DNA of 64,000 nt from Pedobacter petrophilus (GTDB lineage: Bacteria; Bacteroidota; Bacteroidia; Sphingobacteriales; Sphingobacteriaceae), in the NCBI RefSeq assembly GCF_009674725.1, contig NZ_WKKH01000001.1:242289-306288 (forward strand), written 5' to 3'. Numbering within the stretch: the stretch's first letter is position 1; each line of letters begins with the position of its first letter. The notes beneath the pieces were generated by a model. The model saw only the letters and a list, made by a program, of their open reading frames with translations, was not told where the DNA came from and did no database searches. Positions 54,834 to 63,362 of this stretch are shown here, in pieces. The position numbers and the translations under genes were made by a program.

Positions 54834-56486
54834 TTATCTAAGTAACTCCTTTGCGTTATCCAGCGCCGAAACTCCCGGATTTTTGCCGCTCAACATTTCT
54901 GCAATTACGCCAACTCTCTCTTCTTGTTTAAGTTTTCGGATGCCAGTTGTTGTTTTGCCTTTTTCGTCATTTTTATAAACGAAATAATGAGAATTTCCTT
55001 TTGCAGCGATTTGAGGCAAATGCGTGATGGAAATTACCTGCATATTTTCGCCTAAATCTGCAATTACGCCACCAACCTTCAAGGCAGTTTCTCCGGAAAT
55101 CCCGGTATCAATTTCATCAAAAATAATAGTTGGGAGTGAGGTATGTTTTGCCAGGAGCGCTTTTATTGCCAACATCAGGCGGGAAAGTTCGCCTCCGGAT
55201 GCGACTTTATTTACCGGCGCCGGCGCCTGGCCAGCATTGGCGGTAAACAATAAACTGATTTCATCCATACCATCTTTATTCAATTCTCCTAAAGATTTTT
55301 GATCTAAAACCAATTTTGCATTGGGCATGCCAACTCTTTTAAGTGTAGCACTTGTTTGATCTTCTACAACTTTTATCGCTTTTTTCCTGTTGTTGCTCAA
55401 TTGGCCAGCTTGCTTTTGCAAATCTTTTTTCAGCTGTTCTATCAGCTTTTGAAGTTTTTCGATATTTTCATCAGAAGATAGCAGTTGATTAAGATTTCGC
55501 TCCAGCTGAGATTGAATTTCTGATAATTCGTTGTTATTAGCAACGCGGTGTTTTTGCTGAAGTGAATAAAATAAATCTAATCTTTGATTTATGATATCCA
55601 ACCGATCAGCGCTATGCAAAGTACTTTCTTCCATAGCGGAAAGTTCATCTGAAATGTCTTTGATTTCAATAATCGAAGACCTTAAGCGTTCATATAAAGT
55701 ATTAATCAAAGGGTCAAATTTTTCAATCCCCTGCAATTGTAGTGAGGTTTCTTTTAGAATTTGCAGTGCAGAAGGTTCACTTTCGTTCAACAATCCTGCA
55801 GAGGTGAGTAAGGCTCTTTTAATTGTTTCTGCATGGGTAAGGCGTTCTAATTCCTGCTCCAGGTCTTCCTGTTCGTTATCTTTTATATTTGCTTGTTCTA
55901 ATTCGTTAAATAAGAATTGTTCGTAATCTTGTTTACTTCTGGCCTCATTAGCATCGTCAATAAGTTTTTTCAGGCCATTGCTGTCTTGCTTCAGTTTCTT
56001 AAAGCCGCTGCGGTAATCTGACAATAAGTTATGGTGATTAGAAAGAGAATCGACAATCAGTAACTGAAAGTCCGCATCGTTAATTTCCTGAGTGGCATGT
56101 TGCGAATGGATATCAATGAGCCTTTCCCCGATTTGTTTTAAAATAGAAAGGTTTACCGGCGTATCGTTGATGAATGAGCGTGTTTTTCCATCAATTGAGA
56201 TCTCCCGGCGAAGAATGGTTTCATTAGAGAAATCAAGATCGTAAGATTCGAAGATTTCCCGAAGATTTTCATCTGCAAGAATAAAATTCCCTTCTATAAC
56301 ACATTTTTTATCCTGACTAAAAAAGTATTTACTTTCGGCCCGCTGGCCTAAAATAAGCGAAAGTGCTCCAAGAATGATAGATTTTCCTGCACCAGTCTCC
56401 CCCGTGATAATGTTTAAGCCTTTGTCAAATTCAATGTCAAGACTATCGATTAATGCGTAATTACGAATAGAAAGTTTTTGTAGCAT
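54834..56486 (-). CDS. recN: DNA repair protein RecN
   Basis: SMC-like ATPase of double-strand break repair, 550 residues. Walker A GETGAGKS is at residues 29-36. Long coiled coils (about 150-400) flank the middle. The C-terminal signature VASGGELSRLMLAIKALLA and Walker B IIFDEIDTGISGETA complete the head. No SOS box can be judged in this lineage. In many Bacteroidota recN follows the DUF4835 gene; here blaI and an M56 gene lie between. Confidence 0.95.
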   Translation of the reverse strand: MLQKLSIRNYALIDSLDIEFDKGLNIITGETGAGKSIILGALSLILGQRAESKYFFSQDKKCVIEGNFILADENLREIFESYDLDFSNETILRREISIDGKTRSFINDTPVNLSILKQIGERLIDIHSQHATQEINDADFQLLIVDSLSNHHNLLSDYRSGFKKLKQDSNGLKKLIDDANEARSKQDYEQFLFNELEQANIKDNEQEDLEQELERLTHAETIKRALLTSAGLLNESEPSALQILKETSLQLQGIEKFDPLINTLYERLRSSIIEIKDISDELSAMEESTLHSADRLDIINQRLDLFYSLQQKHRVANNNELSEIQSQLERNLNQLLSSDENIEKLQKLIEQLKKDLQKQAGQLSNNRKKAIKVVEDQTSATLKRVGMPNAKLVLDQKSLGELNKDGMDEISLLFTANAGQAPAPVNKVASGGELSRLMLAIKALLAKHTSLPTIIFDEIDTGISGETALKVGGVIADLGENMQVISITHLPQIAAKGNSHYFVYKNDEKGKTTTGIRKLKQEERVGVIAEMLSGKNPGVSALDNAKELLR

Positions 56487-56540
56487 AACTAAAGCGAAAA
56501 TACTAAAAAGTTATTTCAAGCAAGCGCCTCAAAACAAAAA

Positions 56541-56562
56541 CAGCGAAGAATATTCTTCGCTG
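56541..56562. terminator. palindromic terminator between the M56 gene and recN
   Basis: Perfect 22-bp palindrome CAGCGAAGAATATTCTTCGC-TG with A-run on the left and T-run on the right, so it can end transcription on the minus strand after the M56 gene. Confidence 0.8.
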
Positions 56563-56587
56563 TTTTAACTATGGTTTGTTTGGTTGA

Positions 56588-58522
56588 TTAATTTTCGCCT
56601 TTTCCTTCCTTTTCTATTTTGTTTTTCAGTTCTTTTACTTCTTTGTCAAACTGTTCTTTTAGCTTTTTGTATTCTGCAGATTCTTTTACCTTATTCGGTG
56701 TTTGATTATTGCGATAAAAAACATCTGGCCCGTTAGGAGTGCCAAATTCATAGCGATAGCTTTTAGATAAAGAATCGATATTCATTCTGGATTTTGAGGA
56801 CATCTTTTTGCCATTGATAATAATTATATTTTCATTAGCCGCTTCCAGTTTTGCCTTAAATTCAGGGCTATTAAACTTTGCAGCCATTTCTTCACCCATT
56901 TTTTTCCACTTTTCCTGTGCCTCAGGCGATCCGTATTCTTTAGCGGCATCTTCACCAAACTTCTTCCATTTTGCTTGTGCTTCTGGAGAGCTATATTCTT
57001 TAGCTACATCTTCACCAAACTTCTTCCATTTTGCTTGTGCTTCTGGAGAGTTATATTCTTTAGCTACATCTTCACCAAACTTTTTCCATTTTGCCTGTGC
57101 TTGCGGAGAGCTATATTCTTTGGCAACATCATCGCCAAATTTTTTCCATTTTGCCTGTGCTTGCGGAGAGCTATACTCTTTGGCAACATCTTCCCCAAAT
57201 TTCTTCCATTTGGCTTTAGCTTCCGGCGAATTAAATTCTTTCTGCATTTTAGCCTTTAAAGTGGAATCTCCGAAGGTAAATGAACTATCATTATTAAATA
57301 GCAGAACATTCCTAAATCCTGAAAACTCGTCTGAGTAAATGCTTTTTTTAAGGCTATCTGGCATTTCATTTACAGAGTTATATTCTGTTTTCTTGCCATT
57401 TGCATCAATAGTAACAATCTTCGTTTTACGTTTTTTAGTGGTATCCTGAGGAGCAGTTAAGTTTTCAAAAGCATTATTAATGCTTGCCATTTGAGTGGTC
57501 AACACTTTTTTAATTTCTTTTTTCTTTTCGCTGGGGTTAATCCAGGCGATAGATAACATGCAGGTAACGCCTAAGGTTAAGGCTGCCATTTGCTGCTTGG
57601 CGTTTAAATAGTTTGTCTTCATATTAGTGATTCTTTTAATACGTTGGTATAAGTTCTGCGTTTTACCAGTGGCTGCCAGTGCATATGCTGGGCTATTGTT
57701 GTCTTTTATCAATTCAAGTTTAAGTAAAGCATGCGCATATTTTAACGGTTTTCCTGTTGTTTTCAACACCAGGTCATCACAGGCATGCTCCCTTTCGATA
57801 TGAATAAATCTTCCAGCCATCCAAACGAAAGGATTAAAAAACAGAAGCGTTTCGATAGCGGTCTTGATTAGATTGAGCAGAAAATCATGTCTTCTGATGT
57901 GAGATAACTCATGAATTAATATGGCTTCAACCTGGTCGCTATCCAACTCATTAACCAAAGCAAGCGGAAATAATACAACCGGTTTAAGATATCCGATAAC
58001 CAAAGGAACATTTACCAAAGAAGACAAATTAAATCTGACTGCTTTCGTAATCCCGAGTTTAGCAATGATATCTTCGAAAATCAATTTCCAATCTCCCGGA
58101 ATGGCGCTTAAGTTTTCATTTTTTAGTTTTGAAAGCTGGTGATATCCTTTTGCAATTATAAATAGTTGAAGCAAGATGCCTAAAACATAAGCCACCACAA
58201 TTAATGGGAAGTACCGTTCAGCTTTGCTGCTAAAAGTTTCTGGCAGGTTATTAAAATACTGACTTAACTGCACCTGTTGCGCGGTACTTATGGGTTGATG
58301 AACAGGTTTGGTTAATACCAGCTGCTCTCCTAAATTATAGCAAAAAATGAAAAACATTAATACTATTGAAGCAAAAGCAAGGTTATGCCTGTGCCTTGCA
58401 GCCAGTTTAGGCAGAATTAGCATCACTAGAAATAAAATGCCGTATATGATAGCGCTTTGCCAAAGTGAATTTAAAATGCTCCAGCCAAATGCCTTGATAA
58501 ATTGTTGTACTAAAGTTTCCAT
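56588..58522 (-). CDS. M56-family (BlaR1/MecR1-like) membrane metallopeptidase with tandem repeats
   Basis: 644 residues. Membrane helices at about 12-40, 46-66 and 105-125, and one near 315-332. The zinc motif is HELSH at 204-208, with the downstream acidic residues in EREHACDD (243-250). BlaR1-type proteins sense wall or antibiotic stress and cleave the paired BlaI repressor. The usual penicillin-binding sensor is missing; instead residues 431-565 hold six 20-residue repeats (SPEAQAKWKKFGEDVAKEY type) plus a partial seventh, presumably periplasmic. It is 122 bp downstream of blaI. Confidence 0.9.
   Translation of the reverse strand: METLVQQFIKAFGWSILNSLWQSAIIYGILFLVMLILPKLAARHRHNLAFASIVLMFFIFCYNLGEQLVLTKPVHQPISTAQQVQLSQYFNNLPETFSSKAERYFPLIVVAYVLGILLQLFIIAKGYHQLSKLKNENLSAIPGDWKLIFEDIIAKLGITKAVRFNLSSLVNVPLVIGYLKPVVLFPLALVNELDSDQVEAILIHELSHIRRHDFLLNLIKTAIETLLFFNPFVWMAGRFIHIEREHACDDLVLKTTGKPLKYAHALLKLELIKDNNSPAYALAATGKTQNLYQRIKRITNMKTNYLNAKQQMAALTLGVTCMLSIAWINPSEKKKEIKKVLTTQMASINNAFENLTAPQDTTKKRKTKIVTIDANGKKTEYNSVNEMPDSLKKSIYSDEFSGFRNVLLFNNDSSFTFGDSTLKAKMQKEFNSPEAKAKWKKFGEDVAKEYSSPQAQAKWKKFGDDVAKEYSSPQAQAKWKKFGEDVAKEYNSPEAQAKWKKFGEDVAKEYSSPEAQAKWKKFGEDAAKEYGSPEAQEKWKKMGEEMAAKFNSPEFKAKLEAANENIIIINGKKMSSKSRMNIDSLSKSYRYEFGTPNGPDVFYRNNQTPNKVKESAEYKKLKEQFDKEVKELKNKIEKEGKGEN
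56830..57232 (-). repeat. 60-bp coding tandem repeats in the M56 gene
   Basis: Six 60-bp units and a partial seventh encode 20 residues each (consensus SPEAQAKWKKFGEDVAKEY plus one S, N or G). Units 2-5 are nearly identical in DNA, while the outer ones have drifted. Because 60 is a multiple of three, copy-number change would keep the frame. Confidence 0.93.
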
Positions 58523-58644
58523 TTATGCTTTATTTAAACAAATATTATTACTTAGATGATTAACAGTGTTTTTTCCTGATAGGATTAATAGCGGCTATTT
58601 TCTAAAAACGATCAACGAAAAACGTCACTCGATCAATGAAAGGC

Positions 58645-59016
58645 TTACTGCAAACTATCCAGGTACTTTTTAATTTCATCAATCTCATCAGCACTTGCTT
58701 TATGATTTCCAAGCGCCTGCATAACCAACCGTGCCGCTGAACCATTAAAAACACTATCAATCATTTTATTAACCAGGTGTTTTTCTGTTTTATCCTGATT
58801 TACAATTGCTTTATAGATGTGCGTCTTTTGATTGGTATCCCTTTCCACCATTCCTTTTTCGTGTAAAATTTGCATCAATTTTAAAGTAGTGGTATAACCA
58901 GAATCTTTTTTGTTCAATGCCTCATGAACTTCTCTTACCGTTGCATTCCCCTTTTGCCAAAGCACCTGAAGGATTTCCATTTCACCTTCTGTTGGTTTGA
59001 TATTTTGATTAGCCAT
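58645..59016 (-). CDS. blaI: BlaI/MecI/CopY-family transcriptional repressor
   Basis: 123 residues. Winged helix-turn-helix in the N-terminal 75 residues (EMEILQVLWQKGNATVREVHEAL, GYTTTLKLMQILHEKG), then a helical dimerisation tail with the region where BlaR1 cleaves in known systems. It should repress itself and the downstream M56 gene. Two identical palindromes just upstream are likely its operators. No beta-lactamase gene is near. Confidence 0.92.
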   Translation of the reverse strand: MANQNIKPTEGEMEILQVLWQKGNATVREVHEALNKKDSGYTTTLKLMQILHEKGMVERDTNQKTHIYKAIVNQDKTEKHLVNKMIDSVFNGSAARLVMQALGNHKASADEIDEIKKYLDSLQ

Positions 59017-59029
59017 ATGTTACAAATTG

Positions 59030-59069
59030 TACGAATTATTTCGTAATCAAATGTACGAAGATATTCGTA
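59030..59069. promoter_or_regulatory. two BlaI-type operators upstream of blaI
   Basis: TACGAA-N4-TTCGTA occurs twice, at 59030-59045 and 59054-59069, with centres 24 bp apart. Both arms are perfect and the N4 differs (TTAT, GATA). They start 14 bp before the blaI ATG. Known BlaI/MecI operators are TACA/TGTA dyads, so these would be a variant specific to this family. No perfect TAnnTTTG box is seen here. Confidence 0.75.
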
Positions 59070-59265
59070 ACATCAAAATGTTTTTAAATAATTATCTTAA
59101 CATCCTGATAAGAGATGCATTAGGAGTTGAATGTTACTAATTAAGATAGGGTTTAATGATGAAGGTTATGACTGGTCGGAAAAGTATGTTATGAATATCC
59201 AAGAGCTATGATTTATCTTAATATTGTTTGATAGGTCCTGTAATTTAAAAGATTAGATAGGCAAG

Positions 59266-60153
59266 CTACTTTTTTAGCCCTTCGTACTTACCGATATTGG
59301 CCGGATCTATTTCAGCCAGCATATTATAGGCTTTAAGGCGTTCTTGTGTATTTAGTTTGGATAGCACATTAGTCACTTCTTCGGCTTTAGATGCAAAATA
59401 CACATTCGGAAAAATTGAACCCAGCTTCTGTTTATCCATTTGCTGTAAGGCGGGTAGGGCATCAACAATCTGTTTCAAACCTTTATCATTATCAGTAAGT
59501 TGATCTATACCGTTCAAATGATAACTATAAATAAAGGCTCTTAATTCGCTAAAAACAGGATTTAACACATTTTCATTAAACCAGAATCGGTTTCTCAAGC
59601 CATCAGCAGCTTTCCAGCCAGCGTTACCTGATGCCTGGGCTAGATTAATGATATTTTGTGCCTTTTTGTAATAAGTTGTTCCACCCATCCTGGCGAAACT
59701 ATCTTTATCCATGCCGATGATGGTATATGCATAATAGGATAGGAGTGCACTGATATTGGAAATATAGTTTTGATCTGAAAAATCAATCGTTGAACCGTCA
59801 TTATAACTGAAATCGAAATTCTTGTCACTCATGTTCAGCAATGTGCTGTTGTAAGAACTATTGAACACCGGTCTGCTACTTTGAATTTGCGCCTCTGCAG
59901 TATAGCCCGATCCACCATCCCATGAATTGATAGTAATAACAAAGCTGCAATCTATTCGTTCCGTTGGCTTATAGTTTTCGGCACTAAATTTATTATTGCT
60001 TAGAAAATCACGGATTGTTCTTTGTAGTGCGTCCAGAGTGGGCTTGCTGATGTTAGAAACCTGAGGAGCCAATAAGGTAACCCTGGCATTTAATTCCTGA
60101 GCTTGTAATTTACCACAGCCTAGTAACAACAATATCCAGACGATCCTTTTCAT
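59266..60153 (-). CDS. DUF4835 secreted protein
   Basis: 295 residues from the Met opening the signal peptide MKRIVWILLLLGCGKLQAQ; an earlier in-frame start lies inside coaBC. Mature start ELNARVTLLAPQV and FSYNDGSTIDFSDQN are typical of DUF4835 proteins. Function unknown. The start codon overlaps the coaBC stop by one base (TAATG), so translation is probably coupled. Last gene of the bamD operon. Confidence 0.9.
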   Translation of the reverse strand: MKRIVWILLLLGCGKLQAQELNARVTLLAPQVSNISKPTLDALQRTIRDFLSNNKFSAENYKPTERIDCSFVITINSWDGGSGYTAEAQIQSSRPVFNSSYNSTLLNMSDKNFDFSYNDGSTIDFSDQNYISNISALLSYYAYTIIGMDKDSFARMGGTTYYKKAQNIINLAQASGNAGWKAADGLRNRFWFNENVLNPVFSELRAFIYSYHLNGIDQLTDNDKGLKQIVDALPALQQMDKQKLGSIFPNVYFASKAEEVTNVLSKLNTQERLKAYNMLAEIDPANIGKYEGLKK

Positions 60154-61349
60154 TATTTTAAGAGTTTTAGAATAGCAGCACAAATATCCCTGGCAACATC
60201 TGCCTTAGATTTTGTTTCAAAAACCGTCCGCTCCAATGCCTTGTTAAAAATAGTAATTTTATTGGTATCTGATTTAAAACCCGCACCTTTATCATTAAGA
60301 GAATTTAACACCACTAAATCCAGATTTTTCTTTTCTAGTTTTCCTTTTGCATAGTTTTCCTCATCATTTGTTTCCAAAGCAAAACCAACTAAAATCTGAT
60401 GCTCATTCTTTACACTTCCAAGAGTAGCCAAAATGTCAACCGTTTTTTCCAGTTCCAGTAAAAGGCTATTTTCCTGTTTTTTAATCTTTTGGTCGGCTAC
60501 AAACTTCGGACGGTAATCAGCAACGGCTGCACACATAATAGTAATGTCTGTTTCTGAGAAAATAGCGGAACATGCATTCAGCATTTCCTGTGCACTAACT
60601 ACATCTATCCGCTGCAAATGCTGGCCTTCTCTTTGAGAAGTAGGCCCTGAAATTAGTGTTACCTCTGCACCGAGTTTGACCAATTCATCCGCTAATGCAA
60701 AACCCATTTTACCCGAAGAATGGTTTCCTATGAAACGAACCGGATCAATCGCCTCATAAGTCGGTCCCGCAGTTACCATTACTTTTTTTCCAAATAATGG
60801 CATTGAACGTTTAATCGAGTTATTTAAAAAAAATATGATTTCCTCAGGTTCAGCCATTCTACCTGCACCGTGTAGGCCACTGGCTAATTCTCCATTACCA
60901 GGTTCAATAATTGTATTACTAAAACTTTCTATCTTTTCAATGTTTGCTTGTGTCGTTTTATGCTTCCACATGTCTAGATCCATTGCGGGTGCAACATAAA
61001 CAGGGCATTTGGCAGAGAGGTAAACAGCTGTAAGTAGATTGTCGCAAATCCCTGTCGATAGTTTTGCAAGAGTATTGGCACTAATGGGAGCAATGAGAAT
61101 TAAATCTGCCCAAAGGCCCAGCTCAACATGATTGCTCCAAACACCAGTTTCCTCTTCGAAGTACTGCGTGTAAACAGGGTTTTTAGAAAGCGTAGCAAGG
61201 GTAAGTGGCGTAATGAAATTTGCGCCATCTGAGGTAAGAATAACCTTAACATTTGCGCCAGCTTTAATTAATAACCGGACTAGAAAAGCCGATTTATAAG
61301 CAGCAATGCTGCCGCAAACGCCAAGGATTATATTTTTATTTTTAAGCAT
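60153..61349 (-). CDS. coaBC: bifunctional phosphopantothenoylcysteine decarboxylase/synthetase
   Basis: Two steps of coenzyme A synthesis in one 398-residue protein. The N-terminal flavoprotein CoaC domain (about 1-180) has GVCGSIAAYKS, active-site His74 (NHVELGLWAD), PISANTLAK and PAMDLDMW. The C-terminal CoaB domain (about 187-398) starts VMVTAGPTYEAIDPVRFIGN and has AAVADYRP. Normal length. Between rpoZ and DUF4835 as is usual in Bacteroidota. Confidence 0.96.
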   Translation of the reverse strand: MLKNKNIILGVCGSIAAYKSAFLVRLLIKAGANVKVILTSDGANFITPLTLATLSKNPVYTQYFEEETGVWSNHVELGLWADLILIAPISANTLAKLSTGICDNLLTAVYLSAKCPVYVAPAMDLDMWKHKTTQANIEKIESFSNTIIEPGNGELASGLHGAGRMAEPEEIIFFLNNSIKRSMPLFGKKVMVTAGPTYEAIDPVRFIGNHSSGKMGFALADELVKLGAEVTLISGPTSQREGQHLQRIDVVSAQEMLNACSAIFSETDITIMCAAVADYRPKFVADQKIKKQENSLLLELEKTVDILATLGSVKNEHQILVGFALETNDEENYAKGKLEKKNLDLVVLNSLNDKGAGFKSDTNKITIFNKALERTVFETKSKADVARDICAAILKLLK

Positions 61350-61369
61350 ATCAGCAAGGGCATTTAAGC

Positions 61370-61397
61370 AGAGCGTAGAGCGTATGCATAAAACGCC
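61370..61397 (+). repeat. AGAGCGT heptad array between rpoZ and coaBC
   Basis: AGAGCGT at 61370 and 61377, then ATGCATA and AAACGCC in the same 7-nt register. GAACGCC recurs 14 nt later. It fills the otherwise empty 76-bp gap inside the operon. Confidence 0.55.
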
Positions 61398-61425
61398 TTG
61401 CTCTGAACGCCGTGCGTTGTGCTAA

Positions 61426-61752
61426 TTACTTTTGTTCTTTAGCAGGATTTCTATAATAAATTTTCTCATTCAAAAATTCATCAATAGCAACCAAAACAGG
61501 TTTAGGCATACGTTCGTAGTGTTTGCTGATTTCGATTTGCTCGCGATTTTCGAAAATCTCTTCTAAATTATCGTTACTTGATGCGAATTCTGCCAATTTA
61601 CCATGTAACTCTTCTTTAACGTTGTTCGAAATTTGATTTGCTCTTTTTGCAATAACAACTAAAGATTCATATAAGTTATCTGTAGTTTTATCTAAATCGT
61701 GTACGTTTCTGGTAACTGTAGTATTCGGTACAGCAGGTTTGTTAGTATTCAT
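61426..61752 (-). CDS. rpoZ: RNA polymerase omega subunit (RpoZ family)
   Basis: 108 residues. TTDNLYESLVVIAKRANQIS is the omega-type helix pair that clamps the beta-prime C-terminus. The N-terminus and the C-terminal half (EISKHYERMPKPVLVAIDEF) are lineage specific. It follows bamD by 7 bp, so it is co-transcribed. Confidence 0.85.
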   Translation of the reverse strand: MNTNKPAVPNTTVTRNVHDLDKTTDNLYESLVVIAKRANQISNNVKEELHGKLAEFASSNDNLEEIFENREQIEISKHYERMPKPVLVAIDEFLNEKIYYRNPAKEQK

Positions 61753-61759
61753 GTGTTAC

Positions 61760-62704
61760 TTAATTTTTAATATCTGTATTGTCTGCGTTAGTTGGTTTGG
61801 TAGAAACTGTATCTTTAACTTTTTTAGTTTTGATCAGCATCTGTTTGTATTTTTCCTGATCAGCAGCATATAATGCAAGTTCTTGTTTAGTAGCAACCAT
61901 TCCGGTTTCAACATCTGTTTTAACTTGTTTTGCATCTTTTGCAAATTTGCTATCAGGATGATTTTCAGTAAATTCGTTATACAAAGCAAGTGCTTCATTA
62001 TAACGATCTTCCTGGCGGATGACATAACTGTTTTTAGCGTATAGATACTGAGCCCTGATCATCAGAAAATCCATTTCTTCAGCATATTTAATATCCGGGT
62101 AATCGCGTTGTGCATTTTTAAGGGCAATAACAGCAGCTCTGTAGTTATCTACGTTACTAGGTCCGGTAGTTAAATACATTTTTGCATTCTCAAAAGCCTT
62201 ATCTTCCAGTTTACCCCTTAAATCAGTAATGTATTTTCCGGCGGCAGCAGCACGGTCACTTGATGGATATAAGTTAATAAATAATTGTAAAGCATCTATT
62301 GCTTTGTAAGTATTTTCCTGATCAAGAGAGAAACTAGGGGATTCTAAATAGTAGCAATAAGCGCCCATATATCTAGCCTCTTCTGCATTCTTACTCGCCG
62401 GATAAGTATCTGCGAAACTTTTAAACTGGTATCTCGCCGTAGTAAAGTCACTTAATCTATATAATGTATAAGCATAGTAATAGTTCAGGTCTTCTGCTTC
62501 CGCACGACCACGGTATTTCTGAGAAAGATCTTCAAACAGCACCAATGCCTTACTATAATCCCTTTTATTATATAGGCGAAGCGCTTCCTGGTATTTCTTA
62601 GCCACGTCGTTACTTGCCTTCAATTTTTCAAAACGACTTTTACAACCCGCAAAGCCCAGTGCGGCAATAAATACTAAAATAATTAAGTGTTTAACTTTAA
62701 ACAT
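61760..62704 (-). CDS. bamD: outer membrane assembly lipoprotein BamD
   Basis: 314-residue TPR lipoprotein (lipobox GFAGC, then KSRFEKL). TPR helices at about residues 35-260 (YQEALRLYNKRDYSKALVLFEDL, ARYQFKSFADTYPAS, YNEALALYNEFTENHPDS). It is part of the BAM complex with BamA (encoded at 8820-11363). The C-terminal tail is Lys/Thr-rich. First gene of the operon bamD-rpoZ-coaBC-DUF4835 with a strong promoter directly upstream. Confidence 0.93.
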   Translation of the reverse strand: MFKVKHLIILVFIAALGFAGCKSRFEKLKASNDVAKKYQEALRLYNKRDYSKALVLFEDLSQKYRGRAEAEDLNYYYAYTLYRLSDFTTARYQFKSFADTYPASKNAEEARYMGAYCYYLESPSFSLDQENTYKAIDALQLFINLYPSSDRAAAAGKYITDLRGKLEDKAFENAKMYLTTGPSNVDNYRAAVIALKNAQRDYPDIKYAEEMDFLMIRAQYLYAKNSYVIRQEDRYNEALALYNEFTENHPDSKFAKDAKQVKTDVETGMVATKQELALYAADQEKYKQMLIKTKKVKDTVSTKPTNADNTDIKN

Positions 62705-62708
62705 TCTG

Positions 62709-62738
62709 CAAAGATAATTAATAATACGATAACATCAA
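62709..62738 (-). promoter_or_regulatory. promoter of the bamD operon
   Basis: On the minus strand TTG (62738-62736), 19 bp, TATCTTTG (62716-62709). The box ends four bases before the bamD ATG, so the mRNA should be leaderless. Confidence 0.75.
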
Positions 62739-63165
62739 TAAAAACAATTCAACGCTAAGCTATGGAAAGGAAATCAGTACAGGTATATTGTTAACAATTT
62801 TTAACATAAAATGAATGTCAGATTATGCTTTTATACTAACCTGGCTTGAAGAAAGGTTTGGATGACATCATAATTATTTATTGCTCCTATATATAAGGTG
62901 TTGATTATTGCTTTGTAAATGGCTTGTTTTACAAATTTATTTGAATTTTAAAGTCAGGGGACTAGATAAAGTACTATCATCTGATAGCCGATCTCAGCAA
63001 GATGAAGGAGCAGGGGCTGGCCCTCCTATAAAATTATTATAATTGCTGCTTCATGCCTTTTTAAGCAAGTATGCCCAACGGATAGGGTGATTAACTTCGA
63101 AAAGTGCAGGTTACGTGTACCTTATAGAAAGTAAATCGATTGTCTGCGTTTAAACATTATCTCTA

Positions 63166-63318
63166 TCACCTTAAGAGCTCGCGTAAATCCGACAGTGAAG
63201 CGATACAATACCTGCCTATGCCTTTATATTCACCAGCTAACTTTAATGTTTTTAATAAAGCCTTATTATACGTCCTTTCCATTTCAAGGGTGACAGTGCC
63301 ATTAGGCTGCTTCGGATC
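63166..63318 (-). pseudogene. possible C-terminal gene remnant
   Basis: An open minus-strand frame of 50 codons without a start at its 5' end. The C-terminal portion (ALLKTLKLAGEYKGIGRY, then SLSDLRELLR) looks like real protein. An internal ATG at 63282 could start a 38-residue product. No family recognised. It is either a decayed gene end or a chance frame. Confidence 0.3.
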
Positions 63319-63362
63319 TTAATATGATTAAGGAACGCTTGCTCCCTTAAATGCATACCCGC

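Noticed and set aside
56860..57232. Evenly spaced 60-bp repeats that could suggest a CRISPR array
   Set aside because: Units are contiguous with no unique spacers, keep the reading frame of the M56 gene and encode a consistent 20-residue repeat. No cas genes are near.
56808..57338. Long open frame (176 codons) on the plus strand opposite the M56 repeats
   Set aside because: It is the antisense of the 60-bp coding repeats; a low-complexity frame stays open because the sense repeats lack the needed codons. The minus-strand protein has clear M56 domains.
63140..63322. 60-codon plus-strand frame in the right-hand spacer
   Set aside because: No motif, no promoter box, and it overlaps a more protein-like minus-strand frame.
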